Source: Leptospira levettii
GTDB lineage: Bacteria; Spirochaetota; Leptospiria; Leptospirales; Leptospiraceae
NCBI RefSeq assembly: GCF_002812085.1
Contig: NZ_NPDM01000001.1
Coordinates: forward strand, 1,488,001-1,552,000
Length of the DNA stretch: 64,000 nt
Direction: 5' to 3'
The position numbers were made by a program, and so were the translations under genes. Under the pieces are notes generated by a model. It saw only the letters and a program-made list of their open reading frames with translations, was not told the origin of the DNA and did not search any database. Each line of letters starts with the position of its first letter. Position 1 is the stretch's first letter. Positions 7,820-16,685 of this stretch are shown piece by piece.

Positions 7820-9530
7820 ATACTGAATTTAATTTGATATGGTTGGATGTAAGAATCGCATAACTGTCTTTATGAAATTCTTGGCACCATTTTGCCCGAA
7901 GTTCTTGTCTAGATTTGGATTTGTTTTTGCTTCGTTCCATAAGGTATCCAATAACCACTCGAGCAGCTGATTCCACTACTTCAAAACTATATGCTTCTTT
8001 TGTTCCTTGGTCTTGGATCAATTTGAAAGTATCAACAATTGATTCAAAAAGATTCCGTATCTCAGCGAGTGTTTTGTTTCCTTCTGATCCTTTTGCTAAG
8101 TGGTCTAAATACGCCCGAAACGTACCTGTTCCAGTCATCCCAGAAGTAATTCCGCCTATTGCAGCATTGACTTGGATTTGAGTAGTTCCATCATAAATAT
8201 TTGTAATCCTTGCATCGCGATACAATCGAGAAAGATCATAATCTTCTGTATATCCAGCACCACCTAATACTTGCAATCCGTCGTAGACTAAATCATTACA
8301 CATTTCTGAGTTATAATACTTTGAAATTGGAGTGAGTGTATTGGCAACTTTCTCCCAAAACTTTGCAGTTTTACTTTCTTCTGGAGAAACTTCTCGGCCA
8401 TCTTCATACCAATAATATTTATCAACAGAATAGGCAGCTTCCACCATGAGACAACGCATACCAGCAAGTTCTCTCTCCATACGATCTAACATTCTTTTTA
8501 CGGCTGGGATTTCATAAATTGCCTTACCAAATTGAATTCGTTCGTTAGCATATTTGAATGCTTCTTCATATGCTGCCGTAACAATTCCTGTTCCTTGGGA
8601 AGAAACACTGAGCCGAGCTCCGTTTAACATTCCCATAACGTATTTCACAAGACCAAAACCTTCTTTTCCAACTAAATGGCCTTTGCTATTTTCAAAAACA
8701 GTTTCACAAGTTGCGGATGCTTTGATCCCTAATTTTTTTTCGATCCCTTGGATTTGGTAATTTTTGTTTTCAACAATAAAGAAAGACAATCCTCTCGCTC
8801 CACTTTCTTGGGTACCGGTTCTTGCTAAGGTAAGTGTAATTCCTGGGTTTCCATTGATACCGCAGGCTACCGTTTGGAAACGTTTGGTTCCATTGAGTAA
8901 CCAATCTTCTCCATTTTTTATTGCTTTCGTTGTGATATTCGGTAAGTCGGAACCAAAGTCAGGTTCAGACAATCCCATTGTGACAGTATAATTACCTGAA
9001 ATGAGTTTTGGAATCCATTCCTGTTTCATCTCTTCCGAGGCGCATACTTCTAATATTGCCGCAAGTCCCATACTACCAACTGCAATGGTGATAGAACTAT
9101 CAGATCGGTACATGATCTCAGCGATCATCGCTTTGATGATACTAGGTACTCCGAGTCCGCCATATTTACGTTTAAAGGCTGCAGGTCCAAGTCCAGCATC
9201 ATGATACATTTGGATGACATCAACCATCTCCTTTGGATGGATGACTTCTCCATTTTCAAATTTTAATCCTTTTGCATCAACTGTCGAGGCAACTTGTGAA
9301 ACATACATTCCGCTAATTTCACCACAAGACTTGAGTATCTCTTCATAATAAGCGACTGCTTCTTCTACAGAAGATGGAGCCATTTCTAATCTGGCATTTT
9401 TTGTAGATTCATAAAGTTTTGCATCGGAGAACTGATTTTCATAAATCGGTACAATCTCATTCCAATCAATTAAATCATAGAAATGTTCTTTTAAGTCTTC
9501 GTTGCTTTGGAAGTAATTATTTTGGATCAT
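7818..9530 (-). CDS. Acyl-CoA dehydrogenase
   Basis: A 570-residue FAD enzyme of fatty acid beta-oxidation. Landmarks: KYGGLGVP, the TMGLSEPDFGSDL flavin loop near 175-190, ERIQFGKAI near 325, and GGAGYTEDYDLSRLYRDARI...YDGTTQIQ near 440-470. The long C-terminal helical extension matches the bacterial long-chain (about 600-residue) type rather than the 380-residue short-chain enzymes. I start at ATG 9530, which follows TGAGGACA; an upstream in-frame TTG at 9596 has no ribosome site. Three operator-like palindromes lie 93-222 bases upstream, so it is probably repressed by a TetR protein not encoded here. Substrate chain length is not known. Confidence 0.93.
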   Translation of the reverse strand: MIQNNYFQSNEDLKEHFYDLIDWNEIVPIYENQFSDAKLYESTKNARLEMAPSSVEEAVAYYEEILKSCGEISGMYVSQVASTVDAKGLKFENGEVIHPKEMVDVIQMYHDAGLGPAAFKRKYGGLGVPSIIKAMIAEIMYRSDSSITIAVGSMGLAAILEVCASEEMKQEWIPKLISGNYTVTMGLSEPDFGSDLPNITTKAIKNGEDWLLNGTKRFQTVACGINGNPGITLTLARTGTQESGARGLSFFIVENKNYQIQGIEKKLGIKASATCETVFENSKGHLVGKEGFGLVKYVMGMLNGARLSVSSQGTGIVTAAYEEAFKYANERIQFGKAIYEIPAVKRMLDRMERELAGMRCLMVEAAYSVDKYYWYEDGREVSPEESKTAKFWEKVANTLTPISKYYNSEMCNDLVYDGLQVLGGAGYTEDYDLSRLYRDARITNIYDGTTQIQVNAAIGGITSGMTGTGTFRAYLDHLAKGSEGNKTLAEIRNLFESIVDTFKLIQDQGTKEAYSFEVVESAARVVIGYLMERSKNKSKSRQELRAKWCQEFHKDSYAILTSNHIKLNSV

Positions 9531-9620
9531 TTTTGTCCTCAGGTCAAAGAGATAAAACGAAGCAAGGTCTTGCGATAAAAAAAATCCAACTAACAAAAAA
9601 ATATCATTTTTGTATAAATT

Positions 9621-9672
9621 GTGAACCGATCGGTTCTCTGCGAAAATAGAAAAAGTGAACCAATTGGTCTCC
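9621..9672. promoter_or_regulatory. Tandem operator-like palindromes upstream of the acyl-CoA dehydrogenase
   Basis: GAACCGATCGGTTC (9623-9636) is a perfect 14-bp palindrome. A near copy, GAACCAATTGGTCT (9657-9670), has its centre exactly 34 bases away, and both are preceded by GT. Such ACCGATCGGT-type sites are typical of TetR repressors of acyl-CoA metabolism. Confidence 0.65.
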
Positions 9673-9736
9673 TTTGTCTTGGTTTGATTGTCGGAAAATA
9701 ATAAGTCGAAATTAAAAAATATGCCTAAATGGAAAA

Positions 9737-9752
9737 GAAACCAATCTGTTTC
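9737..9752. promoter_or_regulatory. Third, weaker palindrome
   Basis: GAAACCAATCTGTTTC has GAAAC/GTTTC arms and resembles the two sites 81 and 115 bases away. It is the least symmetrical of the three and could serve the divergent hydrolase gene. Confidence 0.4.
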
Positions 9753-9901
9753 ATTGGAGAATCTTGTATGGGGGTAATTTTTTTTATAAATTTATACTCA
9801 GAACAAGGTAAAATTTCTACTTTCATCACTTCAGTTTATATCTAAGAATGGAAAAGTTGATCTTTGGATTCTAAACCATTTCAAGGATCAAAAGGAGATT
9901 T

Positions 9902-10708
9902 ATGAAACTGTTCCTTTCCCTATTAGCAATGATGTTTGCATTCCAGTGTAGTTCACTACCGACTTCTGAACTGCCAGTCAAATCAACTGTCACTTTGAGT
10001 CCGTTAGAATATAAATTGGATGGCAAAACATACGAAGGGTTTATGGCTGTTGATTCAAGTATCACTGGCAAACGACCTGGAATTCTCGTGATTCACGAAT
10101 GGTGGGGTGTGAATGAATATCCAAAACAAAGAGCAAAACAACTAGCAGATTTGGGTTATGTTGCTTTTGTTATGGATGTATATGGAAAAGGGATTGTCGC
10201 GAAAGACCATGTGGAAGCTGGAAAACTTTCAAGTGCAAATGGTGATCCTAAAATTCTCCTAAAAAAAATCTACAAAGCGATTGAAATTTTAAAATCAAAT
10301 CCAAATGTTGATCCTACAAAAATTGGTGCGATTGGGTATTGTTTTGGTGGAGGCGGTGTCATTGAACTCGCATTAGATGGTGCTGATCTCAAAGGTGGAG
10401 TTGTCTCTTTTCATGGGATGTTAGGAAGCAAAAATCTAGTAACAGGTGTAAAAAAAATTAAAACAAAAGTATTAGTTCACCACGGAGCAGATGATCCTTT
10501 TATACCAAAAAATGTTGTAGAAACGTTTGTAAAAACAATTACCGAAGCAAAAGCTCCAGTAACGTTTGTTTCACATCCAGGTGCGGTTCATGGATTTACT
10601 CGACCAGGTGCTGAAAAACATGGATTACCTGGCCTAGCTTACAACGAAAAAGCAGATTATGCTTCTTTCGAAAGTATGAAAGACTTTTTCGCAAAAAACT
10701 TTAAATAA
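9902..10708 (+). CDS. Dienelactone hydrolase family lipoprotein
   Basis: A 268-residue alpha/beta hydrolase of the dienelactone hydrolase (DLH) family. The catalytic triad is visible: Cys nucleophile in GYCFGG (near 149), Asp in HHGADDPF (near 197) and His in GAVHGFTR (near 227). The N-terminus is a signal peptide with a lipobox-like FQC at residues 14-16, so it is likely a lipoprotein facing the periplasm or surface, unusual for a DLH enzyme (normally cytosolic). AAGGAG ribosome site. Its last 52 bases overlap the 3' end of the convergent efflux-pump gene. Substrate unknown; members hydrolyse lactones or small esters. Confidence 0.9.
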   Translation: MKLFLSLLAMMFAFQCSSLPTSELPVKSTVTLSPLEYKLDGKTYEGFMAVDSSITGKRPGILVIHEWWGVNEYPKQRAKQLADLGYVAFVMDVYGKGIVAKDHVEAGKLSSANGDPKILLKKIYKAIEILKSNPNVDPTKIGAIGYCFGGGGVIELALDGADLKGGVVSFHGMLGSKNLVTGVKKIKTKVLVHHGADDPFIPKNVVETFVKTITEAKAPVTFVSHPGAVHGFTRPGAEKHGLPGLAYNEKADYASFESMKDFFAKNFK

Positions 10709-13700
10709 ACTATCGGTAATACAAAGAGGGTTAATGCACTAGCTGTGATTAGCCCTCCTATCACTACTGTTGCTAATGGTCGTTGTACTTCTGCACCTGG
10801 TGATGTACTAATTGCCATTGGAATAAATCCAATGGAAGCAAGAAGTGCTGTTGTTAAAACAGGTCGAAGTCTTGAGATCGCTGCTTCTTTAATTGCATCT
10901 TCTAGTTTTTTTCCATGATGTTCAAGTGATTTGATAAAACTAATTAACACCAAACCGTTTAAGACTGCGATCCCAAACAGAGCAATGAAACCAACTCCAG
11001 CAGAAATGCTGAATGGTAAATTCCTTAAATACAATGCCAAAATTCCACCAGTGATGGCGAATGGAACATTGAGAAAAATGATAAAAGCAGACAAAACTTC
11101 ATTAAATGCAAAGTATAAAATCAAAAATATGATCAATAGTGTGATTGGTACTACGACTAACAAAGTATTGGTTGCCGATTCAAATTTTTCAAATTCTCCA
11201 CCTAAAGTAAAATGATAACCTGCAGGAAATTTTATTTTATCTGCTAATACAGTTTTTACTTTTCCGACCGTTGAAACCATATCACTCCCTCTGATATTAA
11301 ATTGCACTAAAGCATAACGGTTTTGGTTTTGATGGTAAATTTGAACTGGACCATCCTCAATTTTAATTTCTGCAAGTTCATGAAATGGTGCAAATTGATT
11401 CTGTCCGACATTTACGGGAGTGTTCTTGATTTGTTCAGGATCAGATTTGATGTCTGTTTTCACTACTATTTCAAATCGTTTCATACCTTCATATACGATT
11501 CCAGAAGGAACACCCGATGAAAATGATTCAGTGATGCGATTGATATCTGTTATATTTAAATTATATCGTGCTAATTTTTCTCGGTTTGGTTTTATCCTGA
11601 GATACTCCAAACCATATAATTGTTCAATTCTTAAATCAGCCACACCTTCGATGTTTTTGATATTGGATGAGATATCTTCTGCAATCGATTTTAGTTTTAC
11701 CAAATCTTCACCAAAAACTTTAATTCCAACATCGGCTCGAATGCCTGCCATGATTTCATTATTTCTCATTTCTATTGGTTGGGATAAACCATAAGCAACT
11801 TGTGGTGAAACTCGTTGTATGATCTCTTCTAACTTGTTTTCAATATCTGCCTTTGATTGTTTCCATTCGGATCTTGGTTTCATGTCCAAATACATATCCG
11901 TTTTTTCGACGCCCATTGGTTCAATCGCAAGTTCGGGAGAACCTGTCCTTGATACAATTTCTGTAATTTCAGGAATCTCTTTTAGGATAGCAGATTCAAT
12001 TTTTGTAGAAGAAGTTAATGATTCGGTTAATGTAGTGGATGGGTATCGACTAATCTCGATGAGTAAGTTTCCTTCATCAAGTTTTGGTAAAAATTCTCCA
12101 CCTAATCGAAAGAAGAGGAAAATTGAGATAATAAAAATACTGATTGTAGAAACCATAATTTTATTAGTATCTTTGAAACAATATTCAAGTTTTGGAATGT
12201 ACCAATTTTGAATTTTTTGGAAAAAAGCAGTTTTTGAGTCTTCTTTTATGTCTGAATGTAAAAAGAAAGATGCTAAAACTGGTATAATTGTGAGTGTAAG
12301 GATAAAGGAACCAATCAATGCAAACAATACTGTCGTTGCCATTGGAATAAACATTTTACCTTCTGTACCACTGAGTGTAAGAATTGGTATATAAACGATT
12401 CCAATGATAATTTCACCATAAATTGTTGCTTTCCTGACTTCAATGGTGGCTTCAAGAATTGTATCCTTTTTTTCGATTGGTGTTAATGATCTTTTTAGTT
12501 CCTTTACTTTTAAACCCAATCTTCTATGAGAGTTCTCAATTAAAATGACTGCACCATCCACAATTAATCCAAAATCAATTGCACCCATTGACATTAAGTT
12601 TGCTGGTAAATCCCTTACGAACATCAAAGAAATTGCAATGAGCATTGCCAGTGGAATGACGGAGGCGATAACAAGACCAGATCGAAAGTCACCAATCATT
12701 AAAAACAAAATAATGATGACAAGGAGTGCTCCTTCCGAAAGATTCCAAACAATTGTTTTTAATGTGTTAGATACCATGATGGAACGATCATAATACGGTT
12801 TTATTTTCATTCCTGTTGGTAATGTTTTTTCAATTTGTGTTATTTTTTCTTTAACCGATTTTGTTACTTCTAATGAATTTTCTCCGAGTAACATCAAAGT
12901 AACGGCACCCACAACCTCTGATTTTCCAGAGGAAGTAGCAGCACCTTTTCGTAAACGTGGGCCTTCGACAATTTTTGCAACGGTATTCAAATAGATGGGA
13001 AAACCATCCTTCATTTTACCGATTTGTATTTTTTCAAAATCTGATATTGTTTTTAATAGACCATCACTACCGATGATAAGTTGTTCATTTGATCTTTCAA
13101 TATATCCGCTACCGGTTGATAGGTTATTTGATTGGATTGCATTGATAATTTGGTTGAAAGAAATTCCTAAAGAAGCTGCTTTTAATGAATCAACTATGAC
13201 TTGGTATTGTTTTGTTTTTCCTCCAAAACTATTCACTTCAACGATACCGGGAACAGTTTTTAAAGCGGGATTGATATACCAATTTAGATAGGTTGTTAAC
13301 TCCATTTGACTATGAAATTGACTTTCGATTGTAAATTGAAATACTTCTCCTAATCCTGTTGTGATGGGTCCTATGACTGGTTTACCATAAATAGCTGGTA
13401 TGTTTTCAGAAGCTTCTGTTAGTTTTTCGCTCACCAATTGTCTACTTTTCCATAAGTCGGTTCCATCAGAAAAAACAGCAGTTACCAAAGAAAAGCCATA
13501 TCTAGAAACAGATCGGACTTCTGTTAAGTTAGGAATTCCAGTTATTGCACGTTCAACAGGTAAGGTAATGTATTGTTCTATTTCTAAAGTAGATAATGAA
13601 GGAGAAGTAGTTATGATTTGAACTTGAACATTCGTTATATCAGGAACAGCATCTACTTTTAGATGTTTTAGTGAGAAAAAACCACCAAATACAAGTAAGA

Positions 13701-13767
13701 TGGTGGATAGAATGATTAAAAGACGATTTTGAAGTGAAAAAGATACAATTTTGGTTAAAAATTCCAT
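10657..13767 (-). CDS. czcA: CzcA-type heavy-metal efflux RND pump
   Basis: A 1036-residue inner-membrane RND transporter, with the usual twelve membrane segments and two large periplasmic loops (about 35-330 and 530-850). The fourth segment reads GAIDFGLIVDGAVILIEN, which matches the DFGxxxDGAxxxxEN signature of the divalent-cation (HME1, CzcA/CnrA) group rather than the copper/silver CusA group. So zinc, cobalt, cadmium or nickel export by proton antiport is likely. Start: ATG 13767, preceded by GGAGGAGGTG and one base after the adaptor stop; the frame is open further up to a TTG at 13785. Last gene of the efflux run; its 3' end overlaps the convergent hydrolase gene. Confidence 0.94.
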   Translation of the reverse strand: MEFLTKIVSFSLQNRLLIILSTILLVFGGFFSLKHLKVDAVPDITNVQVQIITTSPSLSTLEIEQYITLPVERAITGIPNLTEVRSVSRYGFSLVTAVFSDGTDLWKSRQLVSEKLTEASENIPAIYGKPVIGPITTGLGEVFQFTIESQFHSQMELTTYLNWYINPALKTVPGIVEVNSFGGKTKQYQVIVDSLKAASLGISFNQIINAIQSNNLSTGSGYIERSNEQLIIGSDGLLKTISDFEKIQIGKMKDGFPIYLNTVAKIVEGPRLRKGAATSSGKSEVVGAVTLMLLGENSLEVTKSVKEKITQIEKTLPTGMKIKPYYDRSIMVSNTLKTIVWNLSEGALLVIIILFLMIGDFRSGLVIASVIPLAMLIAISLMFVRDLPANLMSMGAIDFGLIVDGAVILIENSHRRLGLKVKELKRSLTPIEKKDTILEATIEVRKATIYGEIIIGIVYIPILTLSGTEGKMFIPMATTVLFALIGSFILTLTIIPVLASFFLHSDIKEDSKTAFFQKIQNWYIPKLEYCFKDTNKIMVSTISIFIISIFLFFRLGGEFLPKLDEGNLLIEISRYPSTTLTESLTSSTKIESAILKEIPEITEIVSRTGSPELAIEPMGVEKTDMYLDMKPRSEWKQSKADIENKLEEIIQRVSPQVAYGLSQPIEMRNNEIMAGIRADVGIKVFGEDLVKLKSIAEDISSNIKNIEGVADLRIEQLYGLEYLRIKPNREKLARYNLNITDINRITESFSSGVPSGIVYEGMKRFEIVVKTDIKSDPEQIKNTPVNVGQNQFAPFHELAEIKIEDGPVQIYHQNQNRYALVQFNIRGSDMVSTVGKVKTVLADKIKFPAGYHFTLGGEFEKFESATNTLLVVVPITLLIIFLILYFAFNEVLSAFIIFLNVPFAITGGILALYLRNLPFSISAGVGFIALFGIAVLNGLVLISFIKSLEHHGKKLEDAIKEAAISRLRPVLTTALLASIGFIPMAISTSPGAEVQRPLATVVIGGLITASALTLFVLPIVYLKFFAKKSFILSKEA

Positions 13768-13768
13768 T

Positions 13769-14911
13769 TCATTCACCTCCTCCAAATGTATCTTTGAACA
13801 AAATTGCTTTTAATTCAAAGGCACCTTTTGTGACAACCTTGTCTCCCTCTTTGAGTCCAGAGATTACCTCTACCATTTTGTCATTTGTACTACCAGTTGA
13901 AACTTCTAACCATTGGTATGTTTCTGGTTTGGATTCTATAAATACATATTTAGAATCTTGGTACGATTGAATTGCAATTTCGGGAATTTGAATTCCTGTG
14001 CTTTCATTCACATTAAGGATTGCCCTGCCAAATAATCCAATTTTTGCTTTTTTATTTTGGTTTTTAAAAACAACACGTGCATGAACTGTTCGAGATTCGG
14101 GATCAACTTTTTCACCAATGTGTTCTAATTTTCCATAAAAGTTTAAGTCAGGATATGCATTCAATATGACATCTGCCGCTATCCCTTCTGATAAATATTT
14201 TAAATCATTTTCATAAATCTTTGCTTGGAACCAAAGATTAGAAAGATTGGCAATGGTAGTGAGTATTTGATTCCCTGCTACAATCGATCCTGGAATTGCA
14301 TTTCTCGATAAAGCTAGTCCAGACCTTGGTGAATATACAATGTATTGTCCAGTGGAACTGTTATCGATGTTGATTCCATTTGCACGTAAATTTTCTTCTG
14401 CAGAATTTTTCTCAGATTCAATCACTCGTAAATTTGCTTCAGCATCAATTTGTTCTTGTTTAGCAGCCAAATTCATTTTCACAAGTGAGCTAATTCTAGT
14501 TAAATTTTGTTCTGCTGCATTGTATTTCGATTTTGCAACAAGATAAGAAGATCTAAGTTTTGCAAGTTCTGGAGAATCGATGATTGCTAGTTTTTGTCCT
14601 TTTTGTATGGTATCACCTTCAACAAAATACACACTTGTGACTCGACCAGAAATTCTGGCAGGAACGTCCATAATGTCATCTGGCACTGCTTCTGTTTCAC
14701 CTATCAGTTCAATATTTGTGTGAATTATTTTTAGAGAAACTAATTCGATTTCAATCGAAATTGCTTCCCGTTGTTCTTTTGTTAAATGAAGAGTGTTTTT
14801 GTTAGTAGAAACTTCTTGGGTGATTGGTTTGTTTCGGCTAGTTTGCCAAAAATAGATAATACCAGTTAAAAAAAGAAAAGAAAAAAGGATGATTTTAAAA
14901 TTAATTTTCAT
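13769..14911 (-). CDS. RND efflux periplasmic adaptor (CzcB-like)
   Basis: A 380-residue membrane-fusion protein. One N-terminal membrane anchor (about 6-24), a barrel-sandwich/lipoyl half near 75-110 (VYFVEGDTIQKGQKLAIIDSPEL), a helical hairpin at about 112-175, the second lipoyl half (VYSPRSGLALSRNAIPGSIV) and beta-barrel domains to the end (EVISGLKEGDKVVTKGAFEL). It links the inner-membrane pump to the outer-membrane channel. It begins with a 4-base ATGA overlap with the TolC-like gene and ends one base before the pump start, so the three are translationally coupled. No His-rich metal-binding N-terminal domain is present. Confidence 0.93.
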   Translation of the reverse strand: MKINFKIILFSFLFLTGIIYFWQTSRNKPITQEVSTNKNTLHLTKEQREAISIEIELVSLKIIHTNIELIGETEAVPDDIMDVPARISGRVTSVYFVEGDTIQKGQKLAIIDSPELAKLRSSYLVAKSKYNAAEQNLTRISSLVKMNLAAKQEQIDAEANLRVIESEKNSAEENLRANGINIDNSSTGQYIVYSPRSGLALSRNAIPGSIVAGNQILTTIANLSNLWFQAKIYENDLKYLSEGIAADVILNAYPDLNFYGKLEHIGEKVDPESRTVHARVVFKNQNKKAKIGLFGRAILNVNESTGIQIPEIAIQSYQDSKYVFIESKPETYQWLEVSTGSTNDKMVEVISGLKEGDKVVTKGAFELKAILFKDTFGGGE

Positions 14912-16239
14912 GGTCGAACTTCCATTGTATTAGTTGGCAATCCAAGCACTCGTATCAATTCAATTTGAGATACTTCATATTCAGATTTGGTGCTTAAATA
15001 ATTTAGTTTTGTTTGTAATAAGATTCGTTGTTGGTTGATTGCATCGATGATTTTTATTTTACCGAATCTGATTGCCTCTTGTAAATTGTTTAGATCAGAT
15101 TCTGCTCTTTCTAATTTGTTTTCATCATAAAGTTTTACTTCTTCGGCGAGTGTGATAAAATTTGTTAGAGCAAACAATACTTCTTGTTTGATATTTCTAG
15201 AGACAGATTCTTTCAATTCTTTTGAGCTATCAATTTTGGAAGAGGATATAATTGATTCGCCCTCATAATCGCGCCAGACGATTAGAGGTATCGTTAACAT
15301 CCCTCCTACAACTCGCTCATTAAATCCATCGTTTTGTGCAAAAGCACCCAAACTAACATTTGGAATTTTTTGTTTTCTAACTTCGTTATGTCTGAGTAAA
15401 GCTAGTTCAATTTCTTTTTCAGTTAGAAAAATTTCTGGCCTATATTGGTATGCAATTTTCACCAACTCTGATTTGTCTTTAGGTAAATCGTTAGGTAGTT
15501 TCCATTGGAAAACATTTAATTGTGTTAACTCAAATGGAAAACCTAACAAAACTTCCAATTCAGATTTTGCATTTTCATATTGCCTCTGTGATAAATTCCA
15601 AATTTTAAAAATGCGTATTTCTTCAGCTTCTGACAAGGATTCATCAATTCCAGGTGAAAGCCCTTCGTTGATTCTAGCTTTTGAAACTTTTTTAAGTTCC
15701 TTCACTAAATTTAAGCTAGATAAACTGTTTTCCTTTTCCAAAAAAAGGTATCGAAATCGTGTTAGTTTTTTTAGAGCTTCGAATTCTAAGGAACGTTTAA
15801 CGGACTCTAAACGATATACTTGTGCTCTAAATTCTTCATCGGCGATTTTAATAGCGAGTTCTCTTTTTCCATTGGTGTAAATTTCCTGATTCACCATAAC
15901 TTGAAAGTTATTGGCTGTAGTAAGTGTGGATCCTATGATTGCTCCCGCAGTGTCTCCTTTTCGATTTGCCACATAACCAGAAAAAGTTGGATTTGATGGG
16001 AAATAATAAGAAGCGATTTTTTTCCTTCCAGAAATTTCCTTTAGTTTAATTTCCTCGATTCGAAAATCAGGATGGCGATTGACGATACAAATACTCAATT
16101 CTAACATTGAGTTTTGATTTTGACATGAATTTCCAAGACTTTCCTCGGATTGAATATTTGAATTAAAAAATGTTGGCATCAATAGTAATACTAAGTACCA
16201 TTTCAATTTAAAATTCCTTGAATTTGAAAAACAAAACAT
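14908..16239 (-). CDS. TolC family outer-membrane channel (CzcC-like)
   Basis: A 443-residue outer-membrane efflux protein. After an N-terminal signal peptide (about 1-30) it has two similar halves of long helices with NPxF-type and YRPE-like turns (YRPEIFLTEKEIEL near 268) typical of TolC/CzcC. ATG 16239 has GGGAGGT directly upstream; the open frame extends four codons to a GTG. No clear lipobox is seen, unlike many CusC proteins. First gene of the pump trio, 46 bases after the Cys/His-rich small protein. Confidence 0.92.
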   Translation of the reverse strand: MFCFSNSRNFKLKWYLVLLLMPTFFNSNIQSEESLGNSCQNQNSMLELSICIVNRHPDFRIEEIKLKEISGRKKIASYYFPSNPTFSGYVANRKGDTAGAIIGSTLTTANNFQVMVNQEIYTNGKRELAIKIADEEFRAQVYRLESVKRSLEFEALKKLTRFRYLFLEKENSLSSLNLVKELKKVSKARINEGLSPGIDESLSEAEEIRIFKIWNLSQRQYENAKSELEVLLGFPFELTQLNVFQWKLPNDLPKDKSELVKIAYQYRPEIFLTEKEIELALLRHNEVRKQKIPNVSLGAFAQNDGFNERVVGGMLTIPLIVWRDYEGESIISSSKIDSSKELKESVSRNIKQEVLFALTNFITLAEEVKLYDENKLERAESDLNNLQEAIRFGKIKIIDAINQQRILLQTKLNYLSTKSEYEVSQIELIRVLGLPTNTMEVRP

Positions 16240-16285
16240 GGAACCTCCCACGTAGATAACGCAAGTAAACGGATATGCGAAAGAA

Positions 16286-16681
16286 CTAGGTTATCTGTTG
16301 TCTCGGAGGTCTGAAAAGATAAGATAGAGTAGAAAATTTTGGTATAGGAAATTCATTCCATTCAAAATAAACTTTATGAAGATTGATTAAAATATGCGAA
16401 AGATATAAATTCCATGTGATAGAAACTATAGAATTACATGGGCAAGAAAAACAAACATGTTCGGAATGTTCTGCATCATCGCCAAGATCATGGCCCGGAT
16501 CGATACCAAGTGTATGGTCTAAAAAAGCATAAGGACATCCACTTTCAGGAGTGCCCAAAGATCCACAATTCACCTCATTGTCGACAATCCTTTGGTACAT
16601 AAAATTGGCAGAAAACATCAATACAAAACAAAGTAACAAACTTTGTTTGAACGCATTTTTTTGCCAACCGAAGAGTTTCAT
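16286..16681 (-). CDS. Cys/His-rich exported small protein of the efflux run
   Basis: I do not recognise a family with certainty. The 131 residues begin with a hydrophobic export segment (about 12-30), then have a Cys pair (NCGS...GCPY), and a cluster of His, Asp and Cys (DHTLGIDPGHDL, HSEHVCFSCPC, about 55-83). A second hydrophobic stretch is at about 85-104 and the end is SYLFRPPRQ. The Cys/His cluster suggests metal binding in the periplasm, and the position between the acyltransferase pair and the metal pump suggests a metal-sensing or chaperone role like that of small CopL/DUF2946-type proteins. This is inference. It starts 4 bases after the SGNH-like gene stops. Confidence 0.75.
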   Translation of the reverse strand: MKLFGWQKNAFKQSLLLCFVLMFSANFMYQRIVDNEVNCGSLGTPESGCPYAFLDHTLGIDPGHDLGDDAEHSEHVCFSCPCNSIVSITWNLYLSHILINLHKVYFEWNEFPIPKFSTLSYLFRPPRQQIT

Positions 16682-16685
16682 ACAA

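Larger units (their letters stand above)
9597..9901. other. Divergent control region between acyl-CoA dehydrogenase and hydrolase genes
   Basis: It contains the three operator-like palindromes listed separately and is otherwise AT-rich. An AAGGAG ribosome site at 9892-9897 serves the hydrolase. I could not choose promoters for either direction with confidence. Confidence 0.6.

Noticed and set aside
11420..12211. Plus-strand frames antisense to the efflux pump
   Set aside because: Shadows of the RND gene; no start signals or recognisable domains.
15473..15880. 135-codon plus-strand frame in the TolC-like gene
   Set aside because: Antisense shadow.
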